DNA of 64,000 nucleotides from Folioceros fuciformis (taxonomy: Eukaryota > Anthocerotophyta > Anthocerotopsida > Anthocerotales), in assembly GCA_049999805.1 (NCBI GenBank), contig JBNGIO010006150.1, positions 24,661-88,660 of the forward strand, given 5' to 3'. The notes beneath the pieces are model-generated. The model saw only the letters and a list, made by a program, of their open reading frames with translations, was not told the DNA's origin and ran no database searches. Positions within the stretch are counted from its first letter, which is position 1. Every line of letters starts with the position of its first letter. Positions 48,846 through 59,829 of this stretch are shown one piece after another. The position numbers and the translations under genes are program-made.

Positions 48846-49070
48846 ATGCCGTACATTCCTTGCTGCGTGCAATGCGGCACCCACCAGAACTCCTGTGGAT
48901 GCAAGGTGGTTGGCCCGACAGTCGGGTTTGTGGCCTTCGCCGTGGCCGCGCTGGTGGAGTGGCCTGTGGGTGCCGTTGTCTGGCTATTCAAGCGTCACAA
49001 GGGCCGCCGCATCATACGCCACCCTGCCAACATCGTCTTTCCCCGCGTCAGCAACGCTATCCCCATTTGA
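48846..49070 (+). CDS. Small Cys-rich membrane protein, probably conserved in plants
   Basis: Single-exon frame of 74 residues from ATG 48846. The N-terminus MPYIPCCVQCGTHQNSCGCK holds five Cys in a CC-x2-C-x7-C-x-C spacing that could bind a metal or form disulphides. A hydrophobic stretch follows (VGFVAFAVAALVEWPVGAVV), long enough for one membrane span, then a basic segment KRHKGRR and a tail ending PRVSNAIPI. Composition and motif density argue for a real gene. It reminds me of short uncharacterised plant transmembrane proteins, but I cannot name a family. Two other ATG/TTG codons lie just upstream in frame; this one gives the compact product. Confidence 0.6.
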   Translation: MPYIPCCVQCGTHQNSCGCKVVGPTVGFVAFAVAALVEWPVGAVVWLFKRHKGRRIIRHPANIVFPRVSNAIPI

Positions 49071-49333
49071 ATGCATTGGATATGCAAGACTGGAAGGACA
49101 AGGCCCCATCCCCGCAGAGGCCCCGGGCTTAGGAGCTACTAACATTAAGGAGATGCGTAATATGCGCATGGATTTTTTCATTGCCTTCCAGAGCATCTGC
49201 TTGGGACCTGTACAGTAGGCTGATTGTCATCAATAAAAAGGCATTGTTGCCGATTGCAAAAGTCGGAAACGTTCCCTCGCTGACCCTTGCTATTTGCATG
49301 ACCCCGAGTCGGCCTGTTTCAAACTTCTACACT

Positions 49334-50659
49334 CTACAGCTCCACGGGCAGACAATGGATTATAGAAGCCACAAGAAAATTACAGGGTGCTACATCCGAC
49401 CACATCACCCTCCCGATTATGTCCTCTTGAATCACCTCCCCTACCTCTATGGCTGTAGTCACTAGCTCAGACTGCCTCCTTAGCTCCCTCTTACTCGGCC
49501 CTACCACAAACAGCTTCCCCTTACTGCCAGCGAGAATTGGCCCACATTTCAACCGGGGTAGCTTCTTGCCGCTGTCCCTCAAGCTGAGAGCCCTCCACGA
49601 GTCCATGCCAGGATCGTAGCCCAGTATATCGTTCCAATGATTAGAAGAAAAGAGGAAATTCCTGGCAATGGCTGCCTTCCCCTTCCACCCACTCTCCAGA
49701 TTCCTTGAGATAGGCTCCCAGATATCCAACCCAGGTTCGAACACTATCCCTCCCGAGTCCGAGAAGCAGTATATCCGTCCTCCCAACACCACGCTCCCGT
49801 GCATCCACCGAGATCTAACTGCAGGACCACTCTGCACTACACTCCACCTATTGGTCTCCGGATCATACACTTCTGCCCAGGCATGGGAGCCCGCCCAGCA
49901 CCCTCCAAACACATAAATCTTGCCCTCTACCGTACCAGTCGCAGGAAACTCCCTGCGCACACGCATCGGAGGCCCTAAAGCCCACTCAGCCTTCAAAGGG
50001 TCGAATACCCACACTTGCTTGGAAGCAATGCCTCCCCGCAATCCTCCCATCAGAAAAACCTTAAAATTCACGACAGAGCATGCAGCACCGATAGGGTGCC
50101 CGGGCAGGGACGGCAGCACACGCCAGCGCTGCTGCGAGACCTCAAAGGCTCGCCAGTGGTAGTTCCCCTTGAAGTCCCTTAACATTACGTACAGCCATTC
50201 TTCGCAAAGGCCTTGCGAAGCCCTAAGGTTAAAAATGTTGGGATGCGATGCAGAACTCAGCATGTCCCGCCATGCCCTGCAAACCCCTCGCAAGACTCCA
50301 TGAAAGTAGAAGGGAACCCGGATGAGGCACTGCAGCGCCAGATCGTAGGGCAACCCTGGAATCAGCTCCTGGCAGCCCTCCCCTCCTCTGCGGGACGCCC
50401 TCTGCGGAACAACCTCGGCCCGACTCGCCAACCCTAGTGCATCATCGTCCACAAACTCTCCAACAGTCTCCTGCAATTCGTCCGCCACTGTTTGCAGGAG
50501 CAAGGTCGTTTCCCGCAATGCAGCCTTGTGATCAAGGTCGAAGCTCGTGGAGCCCTCCCAGTCTCCTACATCCGGAACGCTCTCCGAGCGTCTCCCAAGC
50601 ACGGTGTCGTCTCTTGACTCCAGGCCGATTCTCCCCTCACCCTCGCCTGCCATTGTCAT
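49334..50659 (-). CDS. F-box/kelch-repeat protein
   Basis: Single-exon frame of 441 residues. After an acidic leader of about 95 residues comes an F-box (about 98-138; LIPGLPYDLALQCLIRVPF, then VCRAWRDML), which would bind SKP1 in an SCF ubiquitin ligase. A kelch beta-propeller follows from about 150 to 400, with repeats such as VNFKVFLMGGLRGG, GKIYVFGGCWAGSHAWAEVY and YDPETNRWSV; this part would recognise the target. Length and order are normal for plant F-box/kelch proteins. The target is unknown. The gene diverges from the CIPK-like kinase; a 100-N gap lies in the shared upstream region. Possible starts are 50659 and the Met two codons on. Confidence 0.93.
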   Translation of the reverse strand: MTMAGEGEGRIGLESRDDTVLGRRSESVPDVGDWEGSTSFDLDHKAALRETTLLLQTVADELQETVGEFVDDDALGLASRAEVVPQRASRRGGEGCQELIPGLPYDLALQCLIRVPFYFHGVLRGVCRAWRDMLSSASHPNIFNLRASQGLCEEWLYVMLRDFKGNYHWRAFEVSQQRWRVLPSLPGHPIGAACSVVNFKVFLMGGLRGGIASKQVWVFDPLKAEWALGPPMRVRREFPATGTVEGKIYVFGGCWAGSHAWAEVYDPETNRWSVVQSGPAVRSRWMHGSVVLGGRIYCFSDSGGIVFEPGLDIWEPISRNLESGWKGKAAIARNFLFSSNHWNDILGYDPGMDSWRALSLRDSGKKLPRLKCGPILAGSKGKLFVVGPSKRELRRQSELVTTAIEVGEVIQEDIIGRVMWSDVAPCNFLVASIIHCLPVEL

Positions 50660-51207
50660 AGGCGACGGAATTCCCGCTCCTCGATTTTCGTCACCAAATT
50701 ATTTGCCAAATTTTCTCCTCATTTGCAACTGATAACGCAAAGCCATAGCACNNNNNNNNNNNNNNNNNNNNNNNNNNNNNNNNNNNNNNNNNNNNNNNNN
50801 NNNNNNNNNNNNNNNNNNNNNNNNNNNNNNNNNNNNNNNNNNNNNNNNNNNGCTCGGCCGATGTGTCGCGCAATTCCGCTTCCCGATGCCGGCCCCTGCG
50901 CGACCTGCAGCCCTACGCGAAACGCTCGTCCGCAAGTTTCGCCCTGGGTTTCGCCGTTTAAAGTTATCGGGCTCGACTTCGCAACTGTCGGAACTGCCCG
51001 TCTTGGCGCGGTGTGGAGGGTGGAGGAAGCGAGACCTGCCTACCGGCGTCGTCTGGCTTGCGCCGTGTTGCCACCCGCGCCTGGCTATGGTCTCGGCCAG
51101 GCCTCTGCCGCTCAGTCGCGTTTCTGCGGCCAGGGCGCGGCATGGCCTTCTTCTGGCTATGGAGGTCGATCGGGAGGGTCCCAAGGCTGACCAAGAGAGC
51201 AAGGACC
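50660..51207. promoter_or_regulatory. Divergent upstream region of F-box/kelch and CIPK genes, with 100-N gap
   Basis: 548 bp between two divergent genes, of which 50752-50851 is a run of 100 N. Both promoters should be here. The sequence right of the gap is GC-rich and stays open in several frames, so the kinase frame can be extended upstream without meaning. Confidence 0.5.
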
Positions 51208-52962
51208 ATGGCTGATTTCCTGGATCAAGTCCCGGATCTAGCTGCACCCAAACCCTGTCCGCATCGGCCGCAGCTGCTTGAGGCTGGTCGATCGCTGCCG
51301 TTTGTGGCTTCAAGTTTCTTCCCGGGCCCTGGGAATCACCAGAGTGTCAGGTGTGCGGATCTCTTGACCTGGTTCAAGCATCCACCAACCTGGCGGGAGA
51401 GTCGTTGGTCAGTTTCGTACCTGTCCGCTGGATGTTCTGTTCGTGGTGGCACTGGGAAGTTTTTTGTAAGAAATAGCTCCGGTGCTCAAGGTCCCGGAGG
51501 CGAAGATGCGGGACCGGCACCCTCCGATGAAGATGTGCGGCGCTACGGTCCTTTCCGCGACGAGCTTAGGGTCGGGAGGTACAAGATGGGAAAGGCTCTC
51601 GGGTCAGGGAGTTATGGCATGGTCAGGGCGGCCTACAATGTCGAGACGGGGGATCTGGTGGCCGTCAAGATGATAACCAAGAGAACGGAGCCGTTGAAAG
51701 TGGAACATAATAAGCAGCAACTCCGTCGGGAGGTCCATGCAATGACTCGGGTTGCTCATCCAAACATTGTCCAGCTGCTGGAAGTGATGGGTACCAAGGA
51801 GAAAATTTATTTGGTGATGGAGCTTTTGCGCGGCGGAGATTTGGATGATAATGTGAAAGGCAGGCCGGAGAACCTAAGCGAGGCCGAGGCAAGACGATAC
51901 TTCCAGCAAATTCTGTCGGCAGTGAATTTCTGCCACCAGAAGGGAGTTTATCACAGAGACCTGAAGCCTGCGAACGTTCTTTTGGATGCAGATAGCAACG
52001 CCAAAGTCGCAGATTTCGGGTTGGGTGCCCTGGCAGACGCAGACAACATGACGTACTTCACGGCAAACCTTTTGCTGAAGTCGATGGTTGGAACTCCTCT
52101 GTACATGGCTCCGGAAATCCTTGACCGCGCTTTGGTACCGTACGAGCCCGGTGTGGAGGGCTACAGCGGAGCCAAAGCGGACATCTTCTCTTGTGGAGTG
52201 ATCTTGTACTTTCTGCTTTCAAGGCAGATTCCGTTTATCTGGAGGGACTCCATGCTAGACCTTCAGCGCCACAAGAAGAGAGCACAGTATCCTCCCTGGC
52301 CCCAGGAGATTGGTGAGGAAGCTCAGAAGCTGATTACCAGCATGCTAGATCCCGACCCTGCCAAGCGCATTTCGATGGAATCAATCTTCAAGGACCACTG
52401 GTTCAAGAAGGACTACAACCCTCCGAACTTCCTCGTGATGAAGGAGGTGGCCACCGGCCTTCAGAATATCGACAAAGCCTTCAAGGTACCGGTCCCCCTG
52501 GACCGTACCAAGCTCAAGCCAGCCAGCCTCAATGCATTCTCTTTGATAGCGGGTGCACCAAGCTTCAATCTGGGACCAATGGTAACAGGCACTTTCACAG
52601 ATTGGGAGGAGAGACGGTACATATCGAAGCTCCCACCTCTCCAGACTTTGGAAAGGATTGCGTGGGCTATGGTACGTTATGGCTACTACGTTGAAGGCAA
52701 AGGATTCAAAATCAGGCTGGACTCAGCAATGGGGAGCCACCAAGGACCGCTTTGCATCGTAGCAGAAGCGTTCCAAGCTGGCAAAGACCTCGTCGTCGTG
52801 GACGTCCGCAAAGTGGTTGGGGATCCCCAGGAATTCAAGTTCTTCTTTATCAGGTTCACCACGGTGATGGAGGATGTCCTCGAGCTGGTTGAGTGTAGTC
52901 CAGAAAGCGCAGTTAAACTCGTACCATACTTCGAGGTGCCACCACATTCTTCACTCAACTGA
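51208..52962 (+). CDS. CBL-interacting protein kinase (CIPK/SnRK3)-like
   Basis: Ser/Thr kinase of the plant calcium-signalling pair CBL-CIPK. Start taken at ATG 51208 (ACCATGG context): 584 residues, with about 120 before the kinase domain, longer than usual, so a later start or missed intron is possible. Kinase landmarks: GSGSYGMV, VAVK (Lys about 154), HRDLKPAN (Asp about 251), DFGLGAL, GTPLYMAPEIL. The NAF/FISL motif, where CBL calcium sensors bind, is LNAFSLIAGAPSFNLG at about 440, followed by a PPI-like region. Unusual points are HRDLKPANVLLD for the common HRDLKPENLLLD, DFGLGAL for DFGLSAL, and an activation loop lengthened by about ten residues (around NMTYFTANLLLKSM). All catalytic residues remain. 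Confidence 0.9.
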   Translation: MADFLDQVPDLAAPKPCPHRPQLLEAGRSLPFVASSFFPGPGNHQSVRCADLLTWFKHPPTWRESRWSVSYLSAGCSVRGGTGKFFVRNSSGAQGPGGEDAGPAPSDEDVRRYGPFRDELRVGRYKMGKALGSGSYGMVRAAYNVETGDLVAVKMITKRTEPLKVEHNKQQLRREVHAMTRVAHPNIVQLLEVMGTKEKIYLVMELLRGGDLDDNVKGRPENLSEAEARRYFQQILSAVNFCHQKGVYHRDLKPANVLLDADSNAKVADFGLGALADADNMTYFTANLLLKSMVGTPLYMAPEILDRALVPYEPGVEGYSGAKADIFSCGVILYFLLSRQIPFIWRDSMLDLQRHKKRAQYPPWPQEIGEEAQKLITSMLDPDPAKRISMESIFKDHWFKKDYNPPNFLVMKEVATGLQNIDKAFKVPVPLDRTKLKPASLNAFSLIAGAPSFNLGPMVTGTFTDWEERRYISKLPPLQTLERIAWAMVRYGYYVEGKGFKIRLDSAMGSHQGPLCIVAEAFQAGKDLVVVDVRKVVGDPQEFKFFFIRFTTVMEDVLELVECSPESAVKLVPYFEVPPHSSLN

Positions 52963-54368
52963 ACTTCATCAGGGCCGCAACGTGCCGAGCACATGTCAGC
53001 TTTTACGGAGATATATATATATAAAAGGTGCTCAAGGTTTAGGGCTGGAGGAAGATTGAATGAGAAGTGCATTGTTATTTACAACTTGAACAGAAAAAAG
53101 CTTTTTGGCATACCAAGTTTGATTGGGTGATTGTATCATAGGATGTTTATTCAAAGAATAGGCAATATTAGTCCTGAAAAATGAATGCTCATCTTGGCTA
53201 AAACTTATGTAGGTTAAATTATGGTATTTTAATCATAGTTTATTGTATCTTATTTTGTATGACAAAAAGATTGCCGATGTATTTTTGAAGTATTCAAGAC
53301 ACATACAAGCTCAACAATATTGTTTGAAGACATATACAAACTATAATCTTGATGATCTTATCATATTGAATCTAACAAGAGAGTATTTTCAATCATTGAA
53401 AAAGAAATAGAAAGTCAAAAGTTCCATTTACTCCAAAGACGTATCTACTCCAAAGATTGGAGAAACAACCTATCTACTCTAAAGATTGGAGGAACAACCC
53501 ATCTACTCCAAAGATTGGAGGAACAACCCATCTACTCCACAAATTGGAGAAACAATTCATCTACTCCAAAGATTGGAGGAACAATCCATCTACTCCAAAG
53601 ATTGGAGGAACAATCCATCTACTCCAAAGATTGGAGGAACAACCTAAGAAGGCAAACACAGTCCACAATCTAACAAGAACAGTTTCAAACACACACTTCA
53701 CTCTAGAATCTTAACTAAATTAACACATGTTACGTTCTTGATGAGGAGTAATTTTAAAACTCCACAGCATTTGTTAAGTGAGATCATGCAAACAATGGAG
53801 TATATAATAATTTTATTGGGGTCATGTATCTTGCCATTGAAGATTTGAGCTTTATGATTTACATATAGCTTTTAGGAAATAAGAAGTCTGTTATAAGCAG
53901 AATCACAGTTCACATAATCACAATTTAAGTAAGGAAGCTTGCTTAAAGTGCAAGGCAGAACATAGTACCAGAGCTCGCTGCGTCTCACTGTAGAAAAGCT
54001 TCGAAAGAAGATTCTGGCAGACTGAATGACACCCAACACGGATTCCTAGTTCTTACCCCTAATCGAGTCATTTTCCCCTTAAACAGAATTGCCTAACAAA
54101 CCAAAAGCTTAGGATTGGAACGACAGAGAAGTGTATCATATCTCAACAAGTTGTTCCCCAGAGTGAAGTACTGATGGCGCACGCGGAGAAATAGAAGGTA
54201 CAAGAGGATGGTTACCGAGAAAAGGGAAAAAATGGACCTCTGCCTCAGCATCCTACAGCTTTCCACAGCCTTTTTCCCCCTACGGAAGTGCAGGGCCCCA
54301 TGGAAATTTGACGGCTATGGGTGTATACACATGCAAGGAACTTCGTTTAAGGGTGTCAGCAATCATGT
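52963..54368. other. AT-rich spacer between the CIPK gene and RPB2 copy 2
   Basis: No gene supported apart from the 29-bp array listed separately. It contains an (AT)n run near 53012 and the 3' ends of two convergent genes. Confidence 0.5.
53434..53650. repeat. 29-bp minisatellite, about seven copies
   Basis: Unit CATCTACTCCAAAGATTGGA plus GGAACAACC, head to tail with small changes (GGAACAA/GAAACAA, CCCATC/TCCATC). An 85-codon open frame through it (53457-53714) is a by-product of the repetition. Unrelated to the 24-bp array at 37914. Confidence 0.88.
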
Positions 54369-57300
54369 TCACCCTGCAGATTTCTTTGGCTCCTTTTGAG
54401 ACTTGGGGAGTTCCTTGGTGAACATCCGAGGTGCTATGGCCATGGACATAAGCTCCTGGAACAAGAGTTTGCACGCGTAAGGAATATGGACCTGTACAAT
54501 GTCAGTCTTGTTCTTGCAGCCCCTGCATTCGTATGAGTTTTTCTTCAAGTTTGCAATGGCAATCAGACCGCAGTGCTCACACACGTGAACTCTATAGGCA
54601 TCACTTTGATCAAAAAGCCTCTCCTTCAAGAAGTGAGCAGCTCCATGAGCTATCATGCAGTCACGTTCCATCTCCCCAAAACGCAGACCTCCATCCCGAG
54701 ACCGACCTTCAGCAGGTTGCCGTGTGAGAATTTGCACTGGGCCTCGTCCTCGAGAATGGATCTTGTCATCCACCATATGTTTCAGTCTCTGGTAATATGT
54801 TGGCCCTATGAAGATCATGGCACTTAGTGGACGACCAGTATGTCCATTGTACATACGCTCAAAACCTCTCATTTGGTATCCACACTTGTGTAGTGCTTTA
54901 CTGATGTTGTCCACTGTAACATCGGTAAAAGGAGTAGCATCACCTTCTTTTCCCATGTGAGCTGCCACCTTTCCCATGATACACTCTATCAGCTGGCCGA
55001 TGGTCATACGAGAGGGAATAGCATGTGGATTGACAATAATGTCAGGAGTGATGCCTTCACAAGTCCAGGGCATATCCTCCTGGGTGTAAGTCATCCCCAC
55101 TGTACCCTTCTGCCCATGCCTGCTACTGAACTTGTCTCCAATCTGCGGCACACGAATGGAACGGACCCTGACTTTCACGAACCTGAGCCCATCCGCATTT
55201 GTTGTCAGCAGGACCTGGTCAATCATCCCACTCTCACTGTGCCGGAGACACGTGCTTTGGTCCCGTTTCGAGTATCTCTGAGCCTGACCAGTTTGTTCTT
55301 CACCTTGCAGGGGGGACGTTTTGCCTATAATGATATCTTCACCGGAAACCCTTGTTCCTGGAGGCGCTAGACCATCAAGATCAAGCTTGTCATAGGAGCC
55401 ATGACGCATCCCTGTCGTATTATCTCGGTTAGGCCTCTCAAACTCTTCTTTCACCAGAGTTCCTTGCTTCTTCTCCTCGTCTCTGTAAGAACGGTAAAAG
55501 ATAGACCGGAAGAAGCCCCGGTCAATGGAAGACTGATTCATGATAACAGAATCCTCCTGATTGTAGCCGGAGTAGCAGGCGATGGCCACTATGGCATTGA
55601 TGCCTGCAGGGAGCTGCCTGAAATGAAGGTGCTCCATGGCCCGGGTGGTTACAAGTGGCTTCTGCGGGTAGTACAACACATATGCTAAGGTGTCCATGCG
55701 CAGCTGATAGTTGGTGACGTATATCCCCATAGCTTGCTTTCCCATGGCAGACTGGTAAGTATTCCTAGGACTCTGATTGTGGTCAGGAAACGGAATGATG
55801 GACCCACAGACTCCCAGAATCATAGACGGGTGAATTTCACAGTGTGTGTAAGTATCTGAGTAAGCCTCATCTGGCACATTTCTTGCGTTCACAAGATCTG
55901 CAATAGTCATGGAAATCATAGTCGTTTCCTCCTCTTCAGTGTCCACATATTCAATGAACCCCTTATCCACAAGGACATTCCACCCACCAGCGGTATTCTC
56001 CCTCTGCTGCAAGGCACGAATATCCGACTTCTTTATGAGGAGCCTCTGCTTGTCGACGATAAACAATGGGCGACTGCAGCGACCATAATCTGTGTACAGC
56101 CGCAATTCCCTAAGTCGAATATCACGCACCACGCCTACTTCAGGGTTGACATCAACCTGTCGCCTCAAGGAGCGGAGAGTCCTAACAAGCAAATCAGGAT
56201 CACGGTGGATGCCCACCCAGGAACCATTAACAAAAACTTTGGTGGAGCTGGGAATCACGGCTGGTGAGATCTCCTCGAAACCCTCTGTGCTCCACTCGTC
56301 CAGAAACTCCAGAATGGGGTTGGCCACAGAACCTACAGTGATGTAGGCCATAAGAGCCAGATTCTTCACCAAACCACAAGCCTGGCCCTCTGGAGTTTCA
56401 GCAGGGCACATCATTCCCCAGTGCGAGTTATGCAGCTGCCTCGGCTTTGCAAGTTTTCCTTCGCGACCAATCGGGGAATTTAACCTCCGCAGATGTGAGA
56501 GAGTGGAGGCATACGTCAGCCTATTCAACACCTGCGACACTCCAGCTCGCACGCCTGCAGTGTTAGCCTGACCCCAGTTCCCCGTTGCCAGCGAATACTT
56601 GAGGCCACTAGTGATTGTTTTAGCTTTCACTGCATACGCCAGATTGATATCCTTGCCACTGTCAACACACTTCTGCAGATAGCTGCGCACATCCTTGGTC
56701 AGTTTCCGAAACAGCATCCGAAACAGCCCTCCCAACAGAGGCCCAGCAAGATCCAGGCGCTTATTGCCATAGTGATCCCTGTCATCCTCTGCACGACGGC
56801 CTAAGGCACACAGCAGCAGCCTGTGAATGATGTAGCCGAAAAAATACGCCTTCTTGGTCTCAAAAAACTCGCCCACGCCCACATGAGGCAGCATCTCTTT
56901 CTGCAAGATCTCCTTGGCATACTTGATACGCTTCTCTTTCGTAACTCCCACCGTCGAACCCCTCTTCCCGATATAATCCAGAGCCACCTGCTGATTCTGA
57001 ATGACAAAAGCCTCCTCCAGGGATGGCCGCAACAGCTCCATCATGGCAATATCGTTGAAGTCGTAGCATATGTGCTCCAAAATATCCTTATCAGCCACGA
57101 ACCCCAACGCCCTGAAAACAACGATAATCGGGATCTCCGTTCGAATGTAGGGCAGCGTCGCGCGAATGTACTGGCCCGACGACCCCCCCTTAGCCCCTGC
57201 TCTAGACAGCATCCGCACAAACATGCTACTGGCCGGCCGGTTCTGATTCTCAGCCATAGAGCGCACCTCGGCAACGAAAGCGTACTTGTTCGGCTGCCGC

Positions 57301-57983
57301 TTCTTAAACACATACACATGGTTCGTGCTCATCTTCTCCTGCGCTATCAAAACCTTCTCACTCCCGTTGATGATAAAGTAGCCGCCTTGATCATAAGGAC
57401 ACTCTCCCAGCTCCGTCAGGTCCTTGTCCGAATTCCCATGCAAAGTGCAATTCCTGGACCTCAGCATGATGGGAACCTTGCCGATATACACCTTAGGGAG
57501 CTCCTCCTGCTCCACCTCCTCCTCACCGTCGTCCCCCTTCCTGATCACCTTCTTCACCACGTCCATATACAGGGGCGCGGAGTAGGTCAGATTCCGCAAC
57601 CGAGCTGCCTTAGGGAAGAGCGTGGCCGTCTCACCGTCCGACTCCGTCATCATCGGCCTGCTCAGATAAATCTGCCCGAAGTTGATCTTGTACAGCGTCT
57701 CCGCATCCGCATCTGCATTCCTCCCCGGATTGTGCTGAGACTCGGACCGGATTTCGATGTCCGCAGACTCATCCACGATCTCCTGCATCGTGTTCAGGAT
57801 GAATTCATCGAACGAATCCAGCTGCTGCCTCACCAGCCCCTTCTCCTCGAAGAAGGCGCTGATCACAGCCCACGCATCTTCCTGCGTGATCTCCTCGCTT
57901 TCTTCCTCATCGTCTTCTCCCATCTCCACATCCCCTCCTTCTCCTTCATACTCGTCTTCCTCCTCCCCTCCATACATCTTCAC
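54369..57983 (-). CDS. NRPB2: RNA polymerase II second-largest subunit, intronless copy 2
   Basis: Uninterrupted 1204-residue frame, again full-length plant-type RPB2. It differs from copy 1 by a longer acidic N-terminus (about 30 residues of E, D and G before [20 protein letters not shown]), scattered substitutions such as [14 protein letters not shown] for QSA, and a C-terminus from [13 protein letters not shown]. Catalytic [20 protein letters not shown] and the CEHCG/CRGC zinc ribbon are intact. The two proteins look well over 90 percent identical by eye, while third codon positions differ widely, so the split is not recent. GC at third positions is high near the 5' end and falls toward the 3' end, unlike copy 1. 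It may be closer to the ancestral gene; neither copy shows decay. Confidence 0.97.
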   Translation of the reverse strand: MKMYGGEEEDEYEGEGGDVEMGEDDEEESEEITQEDAWAVISAFFEEKGLVRQQLDSFDEFILNTMQEIVDESADIEIRSESQHNPGRNADADAETLYKINFGQIYLSRPMMTESDGETATLFPKAARLRNLTYSAPLYMDVVKKVIRKGDDGEEEVEQEELPKVYIGKVPIMLRSRNCTLHGNSDKDLTELGECPYDQGGYFIINGSEKVLIAQEKMSTNHVYVFKKRQPNKYAFVAEVRSMAENQNRPASSMFVRMLSRAGAKGGSSGQYIRATLPYIRTEIPIIVVFRALGFVADKDILEHICYDFNDIAMMELLRPSLEEAFVIQNQQVALDYIGKRGSTVGVTKEKRIKYAKEILQKEMLPHVGVGEFFETKKAYFFGYIIHRLLLCALGRRAEDDRDHYGNKRLDLAGPLLGGLFRMLFRKLTKDVRSYLQKCVDSGKDINLAYAVKAKTITSGLKYSLATGNWGQANTAGVRAGVSQVLNRLTYASTLSHLRRLNSPIGREGKLAKPRQLHNSHWGMMCPAETPEGQACGLVKNLALMAYITVGSVANPILEFLDEWSTEGFEEISPAVIPSSTKVFVNGSWVGIHRDPDLLVRTLRSLRRQVDVNPEVGVVRDIRLRELRLYTDYGRCSRPLFIVDKQRLLIKKSDIRALQQRENTAGGWNVLVDKGFIEYVDTEEEETTMISMTIADLVNARNVPDEAYSDTYTHCEIHPSMILGVCGSIIPFPDHNQSPRNTYQSAMGKQAMGIYVTNYQLRMDTLAYVLYYPQKPLVTTRAMEHLHFRQLPAGINAIVAIACYSGYNQEDSVIMNQSSIDRGFFRSIFYRSYRDEEKKQGTLVKEEFERPNRDNTTGMRHGSYDKLDLDGLAPPGTRVSGEDIIIGKTSPLQGEEQTGQAQRYSKRDQSTCLRHSESGMIDQVLLTTNADGLRFVKVRVRSIRVPQIGDKFSSRHGQKGTVGMTYTQEDMPWTCEGITPDIIVNPHAIPSRMTIGQLIECIMGKVAAHMGKEGDATPFTDVTVDNISKALHKCGYQMRGFERMYNGHTGRPLSAMIFIGPTYYQRLKHMVDDKIHSRGRGPVQILTRQPAEGRSRDGGLRFGEMERDCMIAHGAAHFLKERLFDQSDAYRVHVCEHCGLIAIANLKKNSYECRGCKNKTDIVQVHIPYACKLLFQELMSMAIAPRMFTKELPKSQKEPKKSAG

Positions 57984-58399
57984 CTTCCTCTGCTTTGCTT
58001 TCCTTGTTTCCTACCGCTCTCAGCTCGCCGTCTCGTCGACGACTGCCTCACCACGCAGACTGTCACTCCTTCACGTAAAAACCTTTATACGAATGCGGTT
58101 CGGCGATGAAAACCTAACTGTGTGCACTTTCGTGAAAAACGGTCCTCACAAGGATCCTACTTCGACACTTCGCCGCCAAGTCCAGTAACTCAAATTTCCA
58201 TCCTAAAACATCCATCCGGATCAGCCCATAAATTTGGGTGATCCGGTCCAAGGGCCCTTAGGGTCTCCAACTGTTCCGGATATCCGCTATTCAAAATCAC
58301 TTCAACCCACAGCAAAAAATTAGATCGCTGCCATTAACCAAAAGCAGAATTCTATCCTACATATAAGGACGTCAAACTAAATTGATTTTACAAAAAAAA

Positions 58400-58700
58400 A
58401 AGTTCAAAACTTACCGATCCTATGGACACGGATTACATACTCATATTTTTTTTGTTAGAATACATATATGATACATAAGTATTCTATGGCATCTAAAGAA
58501 TATTCTTCTACTCTACCTCGCCACGTCATCTAACCCTACCTATACACCATATTTAAATACCTCTCGCGACGTCATCCAACCCTACTTAGTAACCTACGCA
58601 CTGTATAGCAAATGTTTTTAGATATCTCTAACCTTTTTGTGGACCGAAAGGGACACAGTGTTTTTCTTCATTTCGACTCATACGGAGAGTCTTTTAAGAT
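58400..58700. repeat. Dispersed repeat, left copy (partner at 63640-63835)
   Basis: Shares with 63640-63835 the ordered blocks GGACAC/TGGACTA then CTCAT, GGCATCTAAAGAATATTC, TCTACTCTACCTC and GTGGACCGAAAGGGACA followed by TTTTTCTTCATTTCG. The left copy has about 90 extra bases between the CTACCTC block and the GTGGACCG block. Same orientation. Probably a fragment of an interspersed element; no coding frame recognised. Confidence 0.75.
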
Positions 58701-59099
58701 TCGTCCCCATTGGACAGAGTGTGTTTAGGAGTCTTCCAGTTGGCACAACATTTCAAGACAATCGGGAGCTCCCGCTCTCGATTCTGGAACTCCCGAGTGT
58801 TCCAGAGGGTGCCTCATCGTGATGTGGGGATACACTACGAATGGGAAGGGAGAGGTGGGTTTACGATTGTATGGACAGATGGGGCAACAGGGTATGATCC
58901 TAGACAATTGAGCACATGTCACCGTACTGAAGGCTTGCAGTGCCATTCCAGACACAGGGAGTAGGAAGGGCAAGGATAGCTTGCTAGTGAGGAGGAAGTG
59001 CTCGGAAACTATTACAAGCATCCACGCAGATGTTTGACAAGGGCGAGGTTGAGGATGGACGGATTTAAAGCAACCATGCTCGTGAGCATGCGCATATGT

Positions 59100-59290
59100 T
59101 GAATGAGGAAGCTTGGAGGATGCCAAGAGGGTGTTTGAAGAAACAGGTGACGAAGAAGTGATGTTCTGGACAAACATGATATTGGTGTATGTGCAGCTAG
59201 AGAAATGTGAAGAGTCTTTGTAGCTATACACACAGATGAGACAAAAGGGTGAGGAAACGAGACTTCGTTGCTTAAGCCCACTTCCGCCTC
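59100..59290 (+). pseudogene. Pentatricopeptide-repeat (PPR) gene remnant
   Basis: A short stretch translates, with one stop, as a PPR-like motif: RVFEETGDEEVMFWTNMILV followed by YVQLEKCEESL, a stop, then LYTQMRQKG. The V-F-x-E ... W-T-N-M-I ... Y-x-Q pattern is that of plant organellar RNA-binding PPR proteins. Flanking sequence gives no further repeats in frame, so this is a decayed fragment. Confidence 0.55.
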
Positions 59291-59454
59291 TGCCAAATCC
59301 AGCATTCCTGCAACGTGGGTGGAAATCCAATTTGCGGCAAATGTCTAGAGCTCGTACTCACAAACTTGGAAGAAGCTGAAATTAAGAAAGGTTCACTGAA
59401 CCTGCAAGAGATCACCATCACTACAGCACCAACGAGAGAGCCTCTAACCTGCCT

Positions 59455-59605
59455 ACGACCCTGCATGCCACATGCACGCCTACCTGCCTACACCTCCACC
59501 TCTAGAGCCACATGCATGCCTACCTGCCTACACCTCCACCTCTAGACCCTGCACGCCACATGCATGCTTACCTGTCTACACCTCCACCTCCAGACCAAAA
59601 AACTT
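59455..59605. repeat. Short tandem repeat, three copies
   Basis: Blocks of CCACATGCATGCCTACCTGC followed by CTACACCTCCACCTCTAGA occur three times, with spacing of about 40 to 57 bp. Non-coding. Confidence 0.8.
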
Positions 59606-59829
59606 TTGTGTCTATCAGTTTTTATTCCCATTGGGACGCTTTTATGGCCGCATCGCACCGATGCGCGCAGGATTGTTACATCGAAAACTTCGGACCGTAT
59701 GCAAAGCGGCAAAACTTTGTGTAACAAAGCATATGACCGTATCGGTATTCCATAACGGTATGTGCATACGTACTATGAAAAACGTAATTAATGGGCAGCC
59801 GAAGTTCGACTTGGCATTCTAAAGCTTTT

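Noticed and set aside
53434-53650. CRISPR-like array of regular repeats
   Set aside because: Units are contiguous with no unique spacers and the genome is eukaryotic; the same holds for the other arrays in the window.
53457-53714. 85-codon repeat open frame
   Set aside because: By-product of the 29-bp tandem array.
56823-58109. 428-codon plus-strand open frame
   Set aside because: Antisense shadow of the GC-rich 5' part of RPB2 copy 2.
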